Assembly (NCBI RefSeq): GCF_004329815.1
Contig: NZ_SJPE01000003.1
Location: 62,001-126,000, forward strand
Reading direction: 5' to 3'
DNA from: Flavobacterium silvisoli
GTDB lineage: Bacteria; Bacteroidota; Bacteroidia; Flavobacteriales; Flavobacteriaceae
DNA: 64,000 nucleotides
The notes below the pieces were generated by a model. The model saw only the letters and a list, made by a program, of their open reading frames with translations. It was not told where the DNA came from and did not search any database. Positions within the stretch are counted from its first letter, which is position 1; each line of letters opens with the position of its first letter. The translations under genes and the position numbers were made by a program. This document shows positions 8,844 through 18,147 of this stretch, piece after piece.

Positions 8844-9119
8844 ATGTCTGAAAAAGAATTGGAAATTCGTTTTCAGGAAGCTGTAGAAATAGCTTCCAAA
8901 ATGACACAGTCATCGTTACCGCAAGATGTGCAATTGCGGTTATATGCCTATTACAAACAAGCAACTTTCGGTACCATTGAACACAACAACATTTCCAATT
9001 TTGATTTGAGAAATGCTTTTAAAACCAATGCCTGGATGCAAATCAGTCATTTAAGCGTAGACGAAGCGAAAGAATTATACATAGAAGCCATCAACGATAT
9101 TGTAAAAAACACCAAATAA
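8844..9119 (+). CDS. Acyl-CoA-binding protein (ACBP)
   Basis: This 91-residue all-helical protein matches ACBP: LRLYAYYKQATFG is the acyl-CoA-binding helix and KTNAWMQISHLSVDEAKELYI covers the Lys/Trp cluster and last helix. It should bind long-chain acyl-CoA in the cytoplasm. It lies 11 bases after psd and one base before the next gene, so it belongs to the lipid operon. The ligand-binding Tyr and Lys are present. Confidence 0.92.
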   Translation: MSEKELEIRFQEAVEIASKMTQSSLPQDVQLRLYAYYKQATFGTIEHNNISNFDLRNAFKTNAWMQISHLSVDEAKELYIEAINDIVKNTK

Positions 9120-9120
9120 C

Positions 9121-9900
9121 ATGAAGCAGTTTTTTTCATTAATCTTATGTGTATCTTTTATTTTTTTAATGCCTTCCTGCAAAAGAAAAAAACTGCAAGA
9201 AGTGGTAGAAGTACCGCTACCCTCGGCAGAAGAAAAAATAACCATAGGTAAACCCGATGATGTAACCGCAGACGAAGGTCAGTTTCCTTTGGGCAAATTA
9301 CCTTATGAGTACAACGCCCTGATGCCAAGCATTGACATCTTGACCATGGAAGTTCATTATTCCAAACACTACCTGACTTACACCAATAACCTGAATAAAT
9401 TAGTGGCCGCTGATCCCACTTTAACCGACTTGAGTATTGAAGATATCCTGAAAAAAGTGGATATGAATACCAGCAATGATTTGCGAAACAATGCCGGCGG
9501 ATATTACAACCACACTTTGTTTTGGGAAGGAATGTCGCCAAAATCTGGAGGGCAACCCAAAGATACTTTAGCGACCATTATCGATAGAGATTTCGGCTCA
9601 TTTGACACTTTTAAAAATCAATTTACTGATGTAGCAGAAAAACAATTTGGTTCTGGCTGGGCGTGGCTGGTTGTTGATAAAAACGGCAAACTGTCCGTAA
9701 CCAGTACACCAAATCAAGATAACCCTTTAATGCCCAAACAAACCGTTTCAGGAACTCCTATTTTAAACTTAGACGTTTGGGAACACGCTTATTATCTGGA
9801 TTATCGTTACAAACGCAGAAAATACATTGAGAATTTCTTCAAAGTCATCAACTGGAAAAAAGTTTCCGAACGATACGAAGAAGCAACCGCAAAAAAATAA
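9121..9900 (+). CDS. Superoxide dismutase (Fe/Mn type), predicted lipoprotein
   Basis: The enzyme dismutates superoxide to hydrogen peroxide and oxygen. The 259-residue protein begins with a lipoprotein signal (LMPSC at about 17-21), then a linker of about 35 residues, then a complete SOD fold: metal-ligand regions VHYSKHYLTYTNN, GGYYNHTLFWEGMSP and LDVWEHAYYLDY, and the FGSGWAWLVV core. Ordinary SodA/SodB are cytoplasmic and about 200 residues, so the extension marks an envelope-anchored form. It is the last gene of the lipid operon. Metal choice cannot be read from the sequence. Confidence 0.93.
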   Translation: MKQFFSLILCVSFIFLMPSCKRKKLQEVVEVPLPSAEEKITIGKPDDVTADEGQFPLGKLPYEYNALMPSIDILTMEVHYSKHYLTYTNNLNKLVAADPTLTDLSIEDILKKVDMNTSNDLRNNAGGYYNHTLFWEGMSPKSGGQPKDTLATIIDRDFGSFDTFKNQFTDVAEKQFGSGWAWLVVDKNGKLSVTSTPNQDNPLMPKQTVSGTPILNLDVWEHAYYLDYRYKRRKYIENFFKVINWKKVSERYEEATAKK

Positions 9901-9911
9901 CAACAAAAAAA

Positions 9912-9940
9912 TCCCTGCCGATAACGACAGGGAATTTTTT
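9912..9940. terminator. Bidirectional terminator between sod and the M13 peptidase gene
   Basis: TCCCTGCCG / CGACAGGGA stem with one mismatch, followed by T6 on the plus strand and preceded by A7, so it can serve both convergent genes. Confidence 0.8.
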
Positions 9941-9956
9941 ATTCTTTAGTGGGCTG

Positions 9957-11996
9957 TTACCAAATCACTACTCTCAAATTATCCGGTTGATACATTTTAT
10001 TTCCGGGTTTTATATTGAATGCTTTATAAAACTCCGGTATATTCATTAATGGTCCGTTAACTCTGAACTGTGCCGGCGAATGTACATCGGTCATAATTTG
10101 TCGGGCTAGGGCCTCATCTTTGGCATGCACCATCCAGGCATAGCCATAAGCAAGGAAGTATCTTTGCTCCGGAGTCAAACCACTAATTTTCTCTTTGTTT
10201 TTGTATTGAGGCGATTTTTTAAACGCTTCAAAGCCCATTACCACTCCTCCTAAATCAGCAATGTTTTCTCCCTGAGTTGCATCACCGTTTACAAATTTCC
10301 CTTTTAGTGGCTCAAATTTGTTGAACTGTTCAACAATGAGCTTAGTTTTTTGTTTGAATTTAGCTAAATCTTCCGCAGTCCACCAATTTTTAAGGTTCCC
10401 GTTTTCATCGTACTGACTCCCCTGATCATCAAACCCATGTGTAATCTCATGTCCGAAGGTTGAACCCCCAATAATTCCGTATAGAATAGCATCATCAGGC
10501 ATTCTGCCTTCAAAGCCCGGAACCAATATATTACAAGCCGGTACTACAATTTCATTGTTGCTTGGGTTATAATAGGCATTATACGTTTGCGGGAACATGC
10601 TCCACTCCGTTCGGTCAACCGGTTTTCCGAATTTTTTCACCATATAATCATAGCTCCATTTGTTGGCCGCCATCACATTGGCACAATACGTACCTCTATT
10701 GATTACCACACTACTCATATCTTTCCATTTGTCCGGATAACCTACTTTCATTACAATTTTACTCAATTTGTTGAGCGCTTTCTTCTTAGTGGCTTCACTC
10801 ATCCAGTCCAGTTTTTTGATGTGTTCTGCATAAACATCACGGATGTTATTTCCAATTTCCAATAACTTTTCTTTGGAACCTTTCGGCAAATAATCGGCTA
10901 CGTACACCTGCCCAACCAATTCTCCTAGAGCACCATCAGTTTCTTCAACAATTCGTTTCCATCTTGGTTTTTGCTTTTTAACTCCATTCATCACGGTAGA
11001 ATAAAAAGCAAAATTTTGTTTTTCAATGGCGTTGTTCAAATATGGAGCATAACTGTTTACCAAATCCCACTTTAAATAGGTTTTCCAGTCATCAATAGAA
11101 TAGGTAGTTACAATTTTATCCAATCCTTTAAAAAACTCTGGCTGACCAACTATGACGGTATCTGCTTTGGCAACTCCTAATTGAGGTAATACATTTTCCC
11201 AAGCTATGGCCGGAGTAGAAGCTTTAAATTGTGCCAATGGCATTTTGTTATAATTTTTAACCGGGTCACGAAGTGCTTCCAGTTTTCTGCTTATTTTGGC
11301 CAAATCAGTCTCCATTTTCATGATTGTTGCAGAAGCCGATTTTGCAGCAGCAGCATCTTCTCCCATCAATTGCATCATAACTTCGAGATGCTTAGCATAT
11401 TCTGTTCTGATTTTTACCGTTTGCTCATCGGTATTGAAGTAGTAATCTCTGTTTCCTAATCCTAATCCGCCTTGACTGAAAAACAAAGCATGTTTAGAAC
11501 TGATTTTATCATCCTGACTCACATAAAATGAGAACGCGGGACCGGCACCAATGGTATGAAGATATCCAATAGTATTCATCAAGGAAGGAACATCCTGTAC
11601 AGCCTGAATCTTGGCAAATTGCATGGCCAAAGGTTTTAACCCCATTTTTTCAATGGCCAATGTATCCATACCCGAAGCATAGAAATCTCCTATTTTTTGT
11701 TCGTTACTTCCTTTAGGAGCGTCTTCATTTTTAGCCGATTTTTCACAAATATCTTTAATTTGAGCATTGATGGTATCTCCTATCATTCTGAAAATTCCGT
11801 TACTGCTTTCGCTATCCGGTATAGGATGCTTTTTAAACCAACCCCCATTAGCGTAATGGAAAAAATCTTCTGTGGGACTAACGGTAGTATCACGATTGGT
11901 GATTAGCGGATCTTCAAATTGTATTTCTTTTTTGTTGCAACTAACCACAAGTAAAGCGGTAAATGCACTGATTGTAAGTTTGGTTTTTAATTGCAT
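9957..11996 (-). CDS. M13-family zinc metallopeptidase (PepO/neprilysin type), lipoprotein
   Basis: This 679-residue endopeptidase cleaves short peptides in the envelope. The N-terminus is a lipoprotein signal (LLVVSC). The M13 N-terminal lobe covers about 35-430. The catalytic lobe has the zinc site HEITH (His516, Glu517, His520), the third ligand in ENIADLGG (Glu577, with Asp581), and the substrate-binding NAYYNPSNNEIVVPA before the zinc motif. All catalytic residues are present and the length is normal. It is a single gene. Confidence 0.95.
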   Translation of the reverse strand: MQLKTKLTISAFTALLVVSCNKKEIQFEDPLITNRDTTVSPTEDFFHYANGGWFKKHPIPDSESSNGIFRMIGDTINAQIKDICEKSAKNEDAPKGSNEQKIGDFYASGMDTLAIEKMGLKPLAMQFAKIQAVQDVPSLMNTIGYLHTIGAGPAFSFYVSQDDKISSKHALFFSQGGLGLGNRDYYFNTDEQTVKIRTEYAKHLEVMMQLMGEDAAAAKSASATIMKMETDLAKISRKLEALRDPVKNYNKMPLAQFKASTPAIAWENVLPQLGVAKADTVIVGQPEFFKGLDKIVTTYSIDDWKTYLKWDLVNSYAPYLNNAIEKQNFAFYSTVMNGVKKQKPRWKRIVEETDGALGELVGQVYVADYLPKGSKEKLLEIGNNIRDVYAEHIKKLDWMSEATKKKALNKLSKIVMKVGYPDKWKDMSSVVINRGTYCANVMAANKWSYDYMVKKFGKPVDRTEWSMFPQTYNAYYNPSNNEIVVPACNILVPGFEGRMPDDAILYGIIGGSTFGHEITHGFDDQGSQYDENGNLKNWWTAEDLAKFKQKTKLIVEQFNKFEPLKGKFVNGDATQGENIADLGGVVMGFEAFKKSPQYKNKEKISGLTPEQRYFLAYGYAWMVHAKDEALARQIMTDVHSPAQFRVNGPLMNIPEFYKAFNIKPGNKMYQPDNLRVVIW

Positions 11997-12082
11997 ATGG
12001 TTTTTTTTATGACTATTTGACTCAATAACGTAAAAAAGTTACCAAATGTATACTATTCTGTTTAATCTTCTATTAATCAAAT

Positions 12083-12111
12083 AAAAAAAGTGCCCGATTT
12101 CTCAGGCACTT
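12083..12111 (-). terminator. Terminator after the small Cys/Lys-rich gene
   Basis: On the minus strand AAGTGCC / GGCACTT forms a stem with a 10-base loop and runs into T7. Confidence 0.75.
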
Positions 12112-12135
12112 CACAAAAAAAACAGTATGGTAAAC

Positions 12136-12333
12136 TTATTTTTTTTCTTCCATTTTTTTAGCAGCGCAACATCCTGCCTTTTTCTCAGTACTGCAAGATT
12201 TTTTCTCTTCTGCTGAGCAGGTTTTTTCAGTTTTTGCTTTTTCTTTTTTCTTAGCTGCAGGTTTTTCCTGAGCATTAACATTCATTGAAAACAAAAAAGC
12301 TACTAAAGCTACTGTTGAAACTAATTTTTTCAT
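12136..12333 (-). CDS. Small secreted Lys/Cys-rich protein (65 aa)
   Basis: The signal peptide MKKLVSTVALVAFLFSMNVNAQ leaves a mature chain of about 43 residues, nearly all Lys, Glu and Ala, with five Cys (TCSAEE, SCSTEK, AGCCAA). It has no fold I recognise. Cys spacing and charge would suit metal binding in the periplasm, but this is inference. It lies 55 bases behind another small secreted Cys protein gene and is followed by its own terminator. Confidence 0.7.
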   Translation of the reverse strand: MKKLVSTVALVAFLFSMNVNAQEKPAAKKKEKAKTEKTCSAEEKKSCSTEKKAGCCAAKKMEEKK

Positions 12334-12388
12334 TTTTTTATATTTTTAAGTATTATTTTTTAAAATTTAGTGATTCAGATTGATGATT

Positions 12389-12724
12389 TCAGACTTGATT
12401 GCAAAACTCGGGTGGTTGCCAAATAGCTACTCTGTAATTTGAAATCAGGCTATCATGATAGAGTGATTTTTCTTTGGGAGATTGATAAAACAAGGAATTC
12501 TGTAGTTGATAATCGGTGTTAAAAACGAGATAAGTAGCATTAGTGAAACTAATATTCAACACGCATTTATCTTTCTGACAACCGTTGGGCATGGTTTTAT
12601 CCATCCCTTTTCCGCAACAAGAATTATGACACTTTTCGTGCATAGTCATCTTTATCACTTTGACCGTTGGCAAAACCGTCAAAACATTAAAGTAACAGCA
12701 CAAGATGATGGCAAAAAATTTCAA
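12389..12724 (-). CDS. Small secreted Cys-rich protein, possible metal binder
   Basis: No ATG precedes the signal-like segment. A TTG at 12724 gives MKFFAIILCCYFNVLTVLP, a good signal peptide, while the frame opens with another TTG at 12757. The mature part has EKCHNSCCGKG and NGCQKDKCVL, so five Cys with nearby His and Met, then an ordinary segment ending WQPPEFCNQV. The Cys/His/Met pattern suggests metal handling in the envelope, but I cannot name the family. It lies about 70 bases after the persulfide dioxygenase gene on the same strand. Confidence 0.6.
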   Translation of the reverse strand: MKFFAIILCCYFNVLTVLPTVKVIKMTMHEKCHNSCCGKGMDKTMPNGCQKDKCVLNISFTNATYLVFNTDYQLQNSLFYQSPKEKSLYHDSLISNYRVAIWQPPEFCNQV

Positions 12725-12796
12725 TTGATGATCAATTAGGTTATCAAATGTATACAATATTTCCAGATTTGAAAACTCTTTAACATTATGTTGATA

Positions 12797-14218
12797 CTAC
12801 AATAATGTAGTTGGGCATACATAAGCTGTCAGCGGCATATCGGTCAATTTAATTTCATTGAAGCCACCAATCACGTCAGCAAAATTTTCAAATCCTCTTT
12901 GTTTCAAAATTGAAGCTGCAATCATGCTTCTGTAGCCACCGGCACAATGAATGACAAAATACCGGTCACGAGGAAATTCAGTCAAATAATCACTGATTTG
13001 ATTTAACGGAATATTGATAGCTCCAACGATGTGTTCTGATTCAAATTCACTTTGTTTTCTCACATCGAAAATCGGTGTTTCGTGTATCTCTTCTAAAATT
13101 ACCAAATCATCAGCGGTAATTCGGTTGACCATATCCGTTTCTTTCCCCGCTTTTACCCATGCTTCAAAACCTCCTTCCAAATAGCCAACAGCATGATCAT
13201 AACCCACTCTTGACAACCGAATGATGGTTTCCTGAACCTTCTCCTCATTTTCGGCTACAATTAAAATTTGTTGGTTTAAATCGGGAATCAATTCGCCTAC
13301 CCACATGGCAAAATTGCTTTCCAACCCTATATTGATACTGTTGGGGATGAATCCCTTGGCAAACTCTGATGCTTTTCGGGTATCCAGGACTAGAGCCATT
13401 GTTTGGTTGGCTATCTCTTCAAAAGTTTTTACGTCATAGGGTCTTTGGCCGCGTTGCATAATATCATCTAAACTTTCATATCCCTGAATATTCATCAGGA
13501 CATTTTTTGGAAAATACTGTGGCGGTGTGGTCAGTCCTTTTAAAACTGCCGCCACAAATTCGTCTTCCGACAATTTAGGATTCAACGCATAATTAGTCTT
13601 CTTCTGATTTCCGAGAGTATCGGTAGTTTCTTTACTCATCATTTTACCACAAGCACTGCCCGCTCCATGGTTGGGATATACCATCAAATCATCTGACAAA
13701 GGCATAATTTTATCGCGGAGTGAATGGTACAAATGTCGGGCAAGTTTATCCTGAGTTAAATCGGCTATCACGTGCTGCGCCAAATCGGGTCGTCCCACAT
13801 CGCCTATAAAAAGTGTATCGCCAGTAATAATTCCACGCTCTTCATCATCTTCATCAATCAACAGAAAACAAGAACTCTCCATGGTATGCCCGGGAGTGTG
13901 TATGAGTTTTATTTTCATTCCGCCCAACTCAAAAATTTCACCGTCGTATCCCAAGTGAATCTCAAAACCCGTTTTCATACTCGTTGGACCATAAACAATA
14001 GTTGCTCCCGTTTTATGCGCCAAATCAACATGACCCGAAACAAAATCAGCATGAAAATGAGTTTCAAAGATGTACTTCAATTTCACTCCGTCTCTTTCCA
14101 GTCTTTCCAAATAAGGTTGAGTCTCACGAAGCGGATCAACAATGGCTGCTTCACCTTCCGAAGTAATATAATAGGCAGCTTCGGCTATACATCCGGTATA
14201 AATTTGTTCGAGTTTCAT
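12797..14218 (-). CDS. CstB-like persulfide dioxygenase with two rhodanese domains
   Basis: The N-terminal 240 residues are a metallo-beta-lactamase fold of the ETHE1/persulfide dioxygenase group: THFHADFVSGH, then HTPGHTMESS and GDTLFIGDVGRPD. Two rhodanese domains follow. The first (about 260-360) lacks an active-site Cys, and the second carries CAGGYR with Cys425. This order (dioxygenase, dead rhodanese, active rhodanese) is that of Staphylococcus aureus CstB, which converts persulfides to thiosulfate. The enzyme should detoxify sulfide-derived persulfides in the cytoplasm. Two small Cys-rich secreted proteins follow on the same strand. No CstR-like repressor is adjacent. Confidence 0.9.
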   Translation of the reverse strand: MKLEQIYTGCIAEAAYYITSEGEAAIVDPLRETQPYLERLERDGVKLKYIFETHFHADFVSGHVDLAHKTGATIVYGPTSMKTGFEIHLGYDGEIFELGGMKIKLIHTPGHTMESSCFLLIDEDDEERGIITGDTLFIGDVGRPDLAQHVIADLTQDKLARHLYHSLRDKIMPLSDDLMVYPNHGAGSACGKMMSKETTDTLGNQKKTNYALNPKLSEDEFVAAVLKGLTTPPQYFPKNVLMNIQGYESLDDIMQRGQRPYDVKTFEEIANQTMALVLDTRKASEFAKGFIPNSINIGLESNFAMWVGELIPDLNQQILIVAENEEKVQETIIRLSRVGYDHAVGYLEGGFEAWVKAGKETDMVNRITADDLVILEEIHETPIFDVRKQSEFESEHIVGAINIPLNQISDYLTEFPRDRYFVIHCAGGYRSMIAASILKQRGFENFADVIGGFNEIKLTDMPLTAYVCPTTLL

Positions 14219-14390
14219 GGGTCTATTTTTTTCTACAAATGTAAATTCTGAAGTACCAATTTCATATGATAAATATCAGTTAGCCGGTTGACGTCACTCA
14301 TTTTTCCTGAAAAACTTTTTTAACATTTATAATAATTTTAATACTACGCCGTTTTATAATGTAGTAATTTGCGATAAATAATTAAGGACT

Positions 14391-15968
14391 ATGGATAAGA
14401 TCAAAATACTCTGGGTTGATGACGAGATTGATTTGCTCAAACCACACATTTTATTTCTGGAAAACAAAAACTATAAAGTCACTACTTTCAACAATGGCCG
14501 AGATGCTATAGATGCTTATGAAGACGGAAATTTTGACATTGTTTTTTTAGATGAAAACATGCCGGGGATGAGCGGTTTGGAGACTCTTTCAGAAATGAAA
14601 GAAAAGAAATCGGCTACTCCTATAATTATGATTACCAAAAGTGAAGAGGAATACATCATGGAGGAAGCCATAGGTTCAAAAATTGCCGATTATCTCATCA
14701 AACCGGTCAATCCGAACCAGATTTTGTTGAGTTTGAAAAAAAATCTGGATCATTCCCGTTTGGTTTCTGAAAAAACGACTTTGGATTATCAGAAAGAATT
14801 CCGAAAAATTGCCATGGATATGGCTATGGTTAAAAGTTATGAAGATTGGGTTGAGCTGTACAAAAAGTTACTTTTTTGGGAGTTGGAACTCGAGAACATC
14901 AACGATCAAAGCATGACTGAAATCCTCGAAAGTCAAAAAGTAGAAGCCAATGTTCAATTCGGTAAATTCATTGAGCGCAATTACGAAGACTGGTTTGCTG
15001 GACCTACCCGAGGTAAGAACGAACAGAGCGAATCAAAACCTATATTATCGCATAATTTGTTCCGAGAATTGGTGGTTCCCGAATTGGTAAAAAAGGATCG
15101 TCCTGTTTTATTTATTGTAATCGATAATTTGCGTTATGATCAGTGGAAAGCTATGGAAAAAACGGTTGCCAATCATTACAAACTGGAAAAAGAAATTCCT
15201 TATTTCGCCAGTTTGCCTACCGCGACTCAATATGCCCGAAACTCTATTTTTTCAGGCTTGACTCCTCTGGAAATGGAAAAACAGTTTCCCCAATACTGGA
15301 AAAATGATGTGGAAGATGGCGGAAAAAATCTTTATGAAGCTGAGTTCTTAACGGCTCATTTAAAGCGACTCGGATTGAACATCAAACAGGATTATTTCAA
15401 GATTACCAATTTAGCCAGTGGCAAAAAGCTAGCTGAAAACTTCAAAGGACTGAAAGACAATAACCTGGTCACAGTAGTTTACAATTTTGTGGATATGCTT
15501 TCGCATGCCAAAACAGAAATGGAAGTAGTGAAAGAATTGGCCTCAGACGACAAAGCTTACCGTTCGTTGACTCTGAGTTGGTTTAAAAATTCCCCGTTGT
15601 TGGAAATCATTCAACAAGGACAAAAATTAGGATTCAAACTCATCATCACAACCGACCATGGCACCATAAACGTCAAAAATCCATCAAAAGTAATTGGCGA
15701 TAAGAACACCAGTTTAAATCTTCGCTACAAAACCGGTCGAAGCTTAACTTATGAAGAAAAAGATGTTTATGCGGTAAAAGATCCGAAAAAAATTGGACTC
15801 CCGGCCATCAATATGAGCAGCTCATACATATTTGCCAAGAACGATTTGTTTCTGGCTTATGTAAACAATTACAATCATTACGTGAGTTATTACAGAAATA
15901 CCTACCAGCATGGAGGTATATCCCTGGAGGAAATGATTGTCCCATTTTTAGTTTTTAATCCAAAATAA
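14391..15968 (+). CDS. porX: PorX-type response regulator with PglZ domain (T9SS regulation)
   Basis: The 525-residue protein has a CheY-like receiver (VDDE at 9-12, phospho-acceptor Asp54 in FLDENMPG, Lys in YLIKPVNP) fused to a PglZ domain of the alkaline-phosphatase superfamily (LFIVIDNLRYDQW, then IITTDHGTI and QHGGISLEEM). In Porphyromonas gingivalis, PorX works with the kinase PorY and an ECF sigma factor to control T9SS genes, and its PglZ domain hydrolyses oligonucleotides. porY is not in the window. A T9SS cargo protein is encoded at 48.9 kb. tsaE follows after 15 bases. Confidence 0.95.
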   Translation: MDKIKILWVDDEIDLLKPHILFLENKNYKVTTFNNGRDAIDAYEDGNFDIVFLDENMPGMSGLETLSEMKEKKSATPIIMITKSEEEYIMEEAIGSKIADYLIKPVNPNQILLSLKKNLDHSRLVSEKTTLDYQKEFRKIAMDMAMVKSYEDWVELYKKLLFWELELENINDQSMTEILESQKVEANVQFGKFIERNYEDWFAGPTRGKNEQSESKPILSHNLFRELVVPELVKKDRPVLFIVIDNLRYDQWKAMEKTVANHYKLEKEIPYFASLPTATQYARNSIFSGLTPLEMEKQFPQYWKNDVEDGGKNLYEAEFLTAHLKRLGLNIKQDYFKITNLASGKKLAENFKGLKDNNLVTVVYNFVDMLSHAKTEMEVVKELASDDKAYRSLTLSWFKNSPLLEIIQQGQKLGFKLIITTDHGTINVKNPSKVIGDKNTSLNLRYKTGRSLTYEEKDVYAVKDPKKIGLPAINMSSSYIFAKNDLFLAYVNNYNHYVSYYRNTYQHGGISLEEMIVPFLVFNPK

Positions 15969-15983
15969 TTACAATACAACCCA

Positions 15984-16391
15984 ATGGAAATCCTATTTTC
16001 GATTGACGAAATTCAAGACGTAGCCCGCAAAATTATATCCGAAAACCCCAATAAAGTCATCTTGTTTCACGGCAACATGGGGGTCGGCAAAACCACTTTA
16101 ATCAAAGCATTATCCAAAGAATTGGGAGTTCACGATGCTACCAGCAGTCCAACTTTTTCATTGGTAAATGAGTACAAGACCAATGACAACCGGTTGGTGT
16201 ATCACTTTGACGTTTATCGCTTAAAATCGGAAACCGAAGCCTTAGACATGGGCATTGATGAATACCTCTACTCGGGAAATTGGTGTTTTATAGAGTGGGC
16301 CGAAAAAATTCCGAACTTAATTCCGGAAGCGCACTCAGTCATTAATCTGACGCAAACCGCAGATGGCAAAAGACATCTAAGATTGACGTAA
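15984..16391 (+). CDS. tsaE: tRNA threonylcarbamoyladenosine biosynthesis ATPase TsaE
   Basis: TsaE is the small ATPase that resets the TsaBD complex during synthesis of the t6A modification at tRNA position 37. The 135-residue protein has Walker A GNMGVGKTT (30-38), SSPTFSLVNEY and YHFDVYRL, all typical. It is probably co-transcribed with porX and ald. Confidence 0.95.
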   Translation: MEILFSIDEIQDVARKIISENPNKVILFHGNMGVGKTTLIKALSKELGVHDATSSPTFSLVNEYKTNDNRLVYHFDVYRLKSETEALDMGIDEYLYSGNWCFIEWAEKIPNLIPEAHSVINLTQTADGKRHLRLT

Positions 16392-16435
16392 TTGGATAAA
16401 ATTTTGTAATTTGTGGCGAAATTCAATATTGCGTT

Positions 16436-17629
16436 ATGGCCATCACCCCTTTCACCAAGCAACAGCTGTTACCTCAGGAAGAAAAATTAGAAGTTTACCG
16501 TAACAAAAGCGAACTTTTTATCGGAATTCCAAAAGAAACCTCTTATCAGGAACGACGCATTTGTTTGACTCCTGACGCAGTGAATTCGCTTACTTCACAC
16601 GGCCATAAAGTCATGATTGAATCGGGTGCCGGACTCAGTTCGAGCTATACCGATAAAGAGTTTAGCGATGCCGGCGCAATCATAACCAATGATACTAAAA
16701 AAGTTTTCAGTTGCCCGATTATTCTAAAAGTCGAACCTTTAACAATGGAAGAAATCGAGTTGGTCAGCAACAATACCATAGTAATTTCGGCCATACAGTT
16801 AAAAACGCGAAAAGCTGCCTATTTTGAAGCATTGATTAAGAAAAAAGTAACTGCTCTTGCCTTTGAATATATTAAAGATGAGGACGGTTCTTATCCGGCC
16901 GTAAAGTCACTGAGTGAAATTGCCGGAACTGCATCGGTACTGATTGCTGCTGAACTGATGATCAATAACCAATTTGGAAAAGGATTACTACTGGGAAATA
17001 TTACGGGTGTTCCTCCTACTGATGTGGTAATTTTGGGAGCCGGAACCGTTGGGGAATTTGCTGCTAAAACTGCTATGGGACTGGGAGCCAGTGTTAAGGT
17101 ATTTGACAATTCGATTACGAAATTACGCCGATTACAAAACAATCTAAATCAACGAATATTTACCTCTACCATACAACCCAAGTCATTGCTTAAAGCTCTG
17201 CGCCGTTGTGATGTTGCCATTGGTGCCATGCGTGGTAAAGACCGATGCCCGGTGGTTGTGACTGAAACCATGGTAGAACACATGAAAAAGGGCGCTGTTA
17301 TAGTGGATGTCAGCATTGATACCGGCGGCTGTTTTGAAACCTCGGAAGTCACAACTCACGAATCGCCTACTTTTATCAAAAACAACGTGATTCATTATTG
17401 CGTGCCCAATATTCCATCGCGTTATTCAAAAACCGCTTCACTTTCCATCAGCAATATAATAACACCTTACTTATTGCAAATTGCCGAAGACGGCGGTATA
17501 GAAAGTGCTATTCGCTGTAACAAAGGACTCAAAAACGGAGTGTATCTTTATCATGGAATTTTGACCAACAAAGCCATAGGCGATTGGTTTAACCTTCCGG
17601 ATAACGACATCAATCTGATTGTTTTTTAA
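16436..17629 (+). CDS. ald: Alanine dehydrogenase
   Basis: This NAD-dependent enzyme interconverts alanine and pyruvate plus ammonia. The 397-residue protein has the N-terminal AlaDh/PNT catalytic signature (GIPKETSYQERRICLTPD), the NAD-binding glycine motif VVILGAGTVGEFAA, and the C-terminal VDVSIDTGGCFETS with Asp in the active site. Compared with Bacillus Ald it has about 25 extra N-terminal residues, as other Bacteroidota forms do. It is 44 bases after tsaE. Confidence 0.92.
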   Translation: MAITPFTKQQLLPQEEKLEVYRNKSELFIGIPKETSYQERRICLTPDAVNSLTSHGHKVMIESGAGLSSSYTDKEFSDAGAIITNDTKKVFSCPIILKVEPLTMEEIELVSNNTIVISAIQLKTRKAAYFEALIKKKVTALAFEYIKDEDGSYPAVKSLSEIAGTASVLIAAELMINNQFGKGLLLGNITGVPPTDVVILGAGTVGEFAAKTAMGLGASVKVFDNSITKLRRLQNNLNQRIFTSTIQPKSLLKALRRCDVAIGAMRGKDRCPVVVTETMVEHMKKGAVIVDVSIDTGGCFETSEVTTHESPTFIKNNVIHYCVPNIPSRYSKTASLSISNIITPYLLQIAEDGGIESAIRCNKGLKNGVYLYHGILTNKAIGDWFNLPDNDINLIVF

Positions 17630-17672
17630 ATTAAAACTCCGTTAAAATTCTCGTTCAATCTCGAACATTGAT

Positions 17673-17680
17673 TACTTTTG
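17673..17680 (+). promoter_or_regulatory. -7 box before the DUF4258 gene
   Basis: TACTTTTG fits TAnnTTTG and lies 20 bases before the ATG at 17700. The -33 element is weak. Confidence 0.5.
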
Positions 17681-17699
17681 GCAAAAATTAATCTACTAT

Positions 17700-18080
17700 A
17701 TGAAATTTTACCATCGATTAGCCTATTACCTGGTAGGTTTTACAATTGGGCTTTTTTTTGTGGCTATGGTTCTTAGCGGAAAAGACACCCGATGTAATTA
17801 CTTCCCGAATGCGAGAGTACTGAATGATATTCGAAATAAACCATTCCTTTATGACATTGAAGCTTCGCGACGATTAAGTGAAGATTGGGTAGACACTTTA
17901 GACATCAAAAACACCTTAACAAACGGAGATGTTGATTTTGATAAAAGTAACAAACCTATAGACGGAGGTAAATTATACATTGTTTACGGCAAGACAAAAA
18001 AGAATAAAGAAATCACATTAGAAATTATCAATTATCCTGAAAAGGCCATTTTGAGAAACATCATCAGAAAAGATAAATAA
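17700..18080 (+). CDS. DUF4258-type membrane-anchored protein
   Basis: The 126-residue protein has one N-terminal membrane segment (LAYYLVGFTIGLFFVAMVLS) and an extracytoplasmic or cytoplasmic tail with TRCNYFPNARVL and ASRRLSEDWVDTLDIKN. This pattern fits the DUF4258-containing proteins I remember from flavobacteria. Function is unknown. It is a single-gene unit with its own promoter box and a strong shared terminator. Confidence 0.7.
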   Translation: MKFYHRLAYYLVGFTIGLFFVAMVLSGKDTRCNYFPNARVLNDIRNKPFLYDIEASRRLSEDWVDTLDIKNTLTNGDVDFDKSNKPIDGGKLYIVYGKTKKNKEITLEIINYPEKAILRNIIRKDK

Positions 18081-18094
18081 AAACAAGATTAAAT

Positions 18095-18129
18095 AAAAAA
18101 AGGGTTGTCAAATTGACAACCCTTTTTTT
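18095..18129. terminator. Bidirectional terminator between DUF4258 gene and secDF
   Basis: Near-perfect palindrome centred on 18112: A7-GGGTTGTC against GACAACCC-T7. Its tails serve both strands. Confidence 0.9.
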
Positions 18130-18147
18130 ATGCATAGAACTAATTAA

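Noticed and set aside
14219..14390. A standard promoter for porX
   Set aside because: Short partial matches such as TAATTTG are present, but none has the full TAnnTTTG form with a proper -33 box, so no site is annotated.
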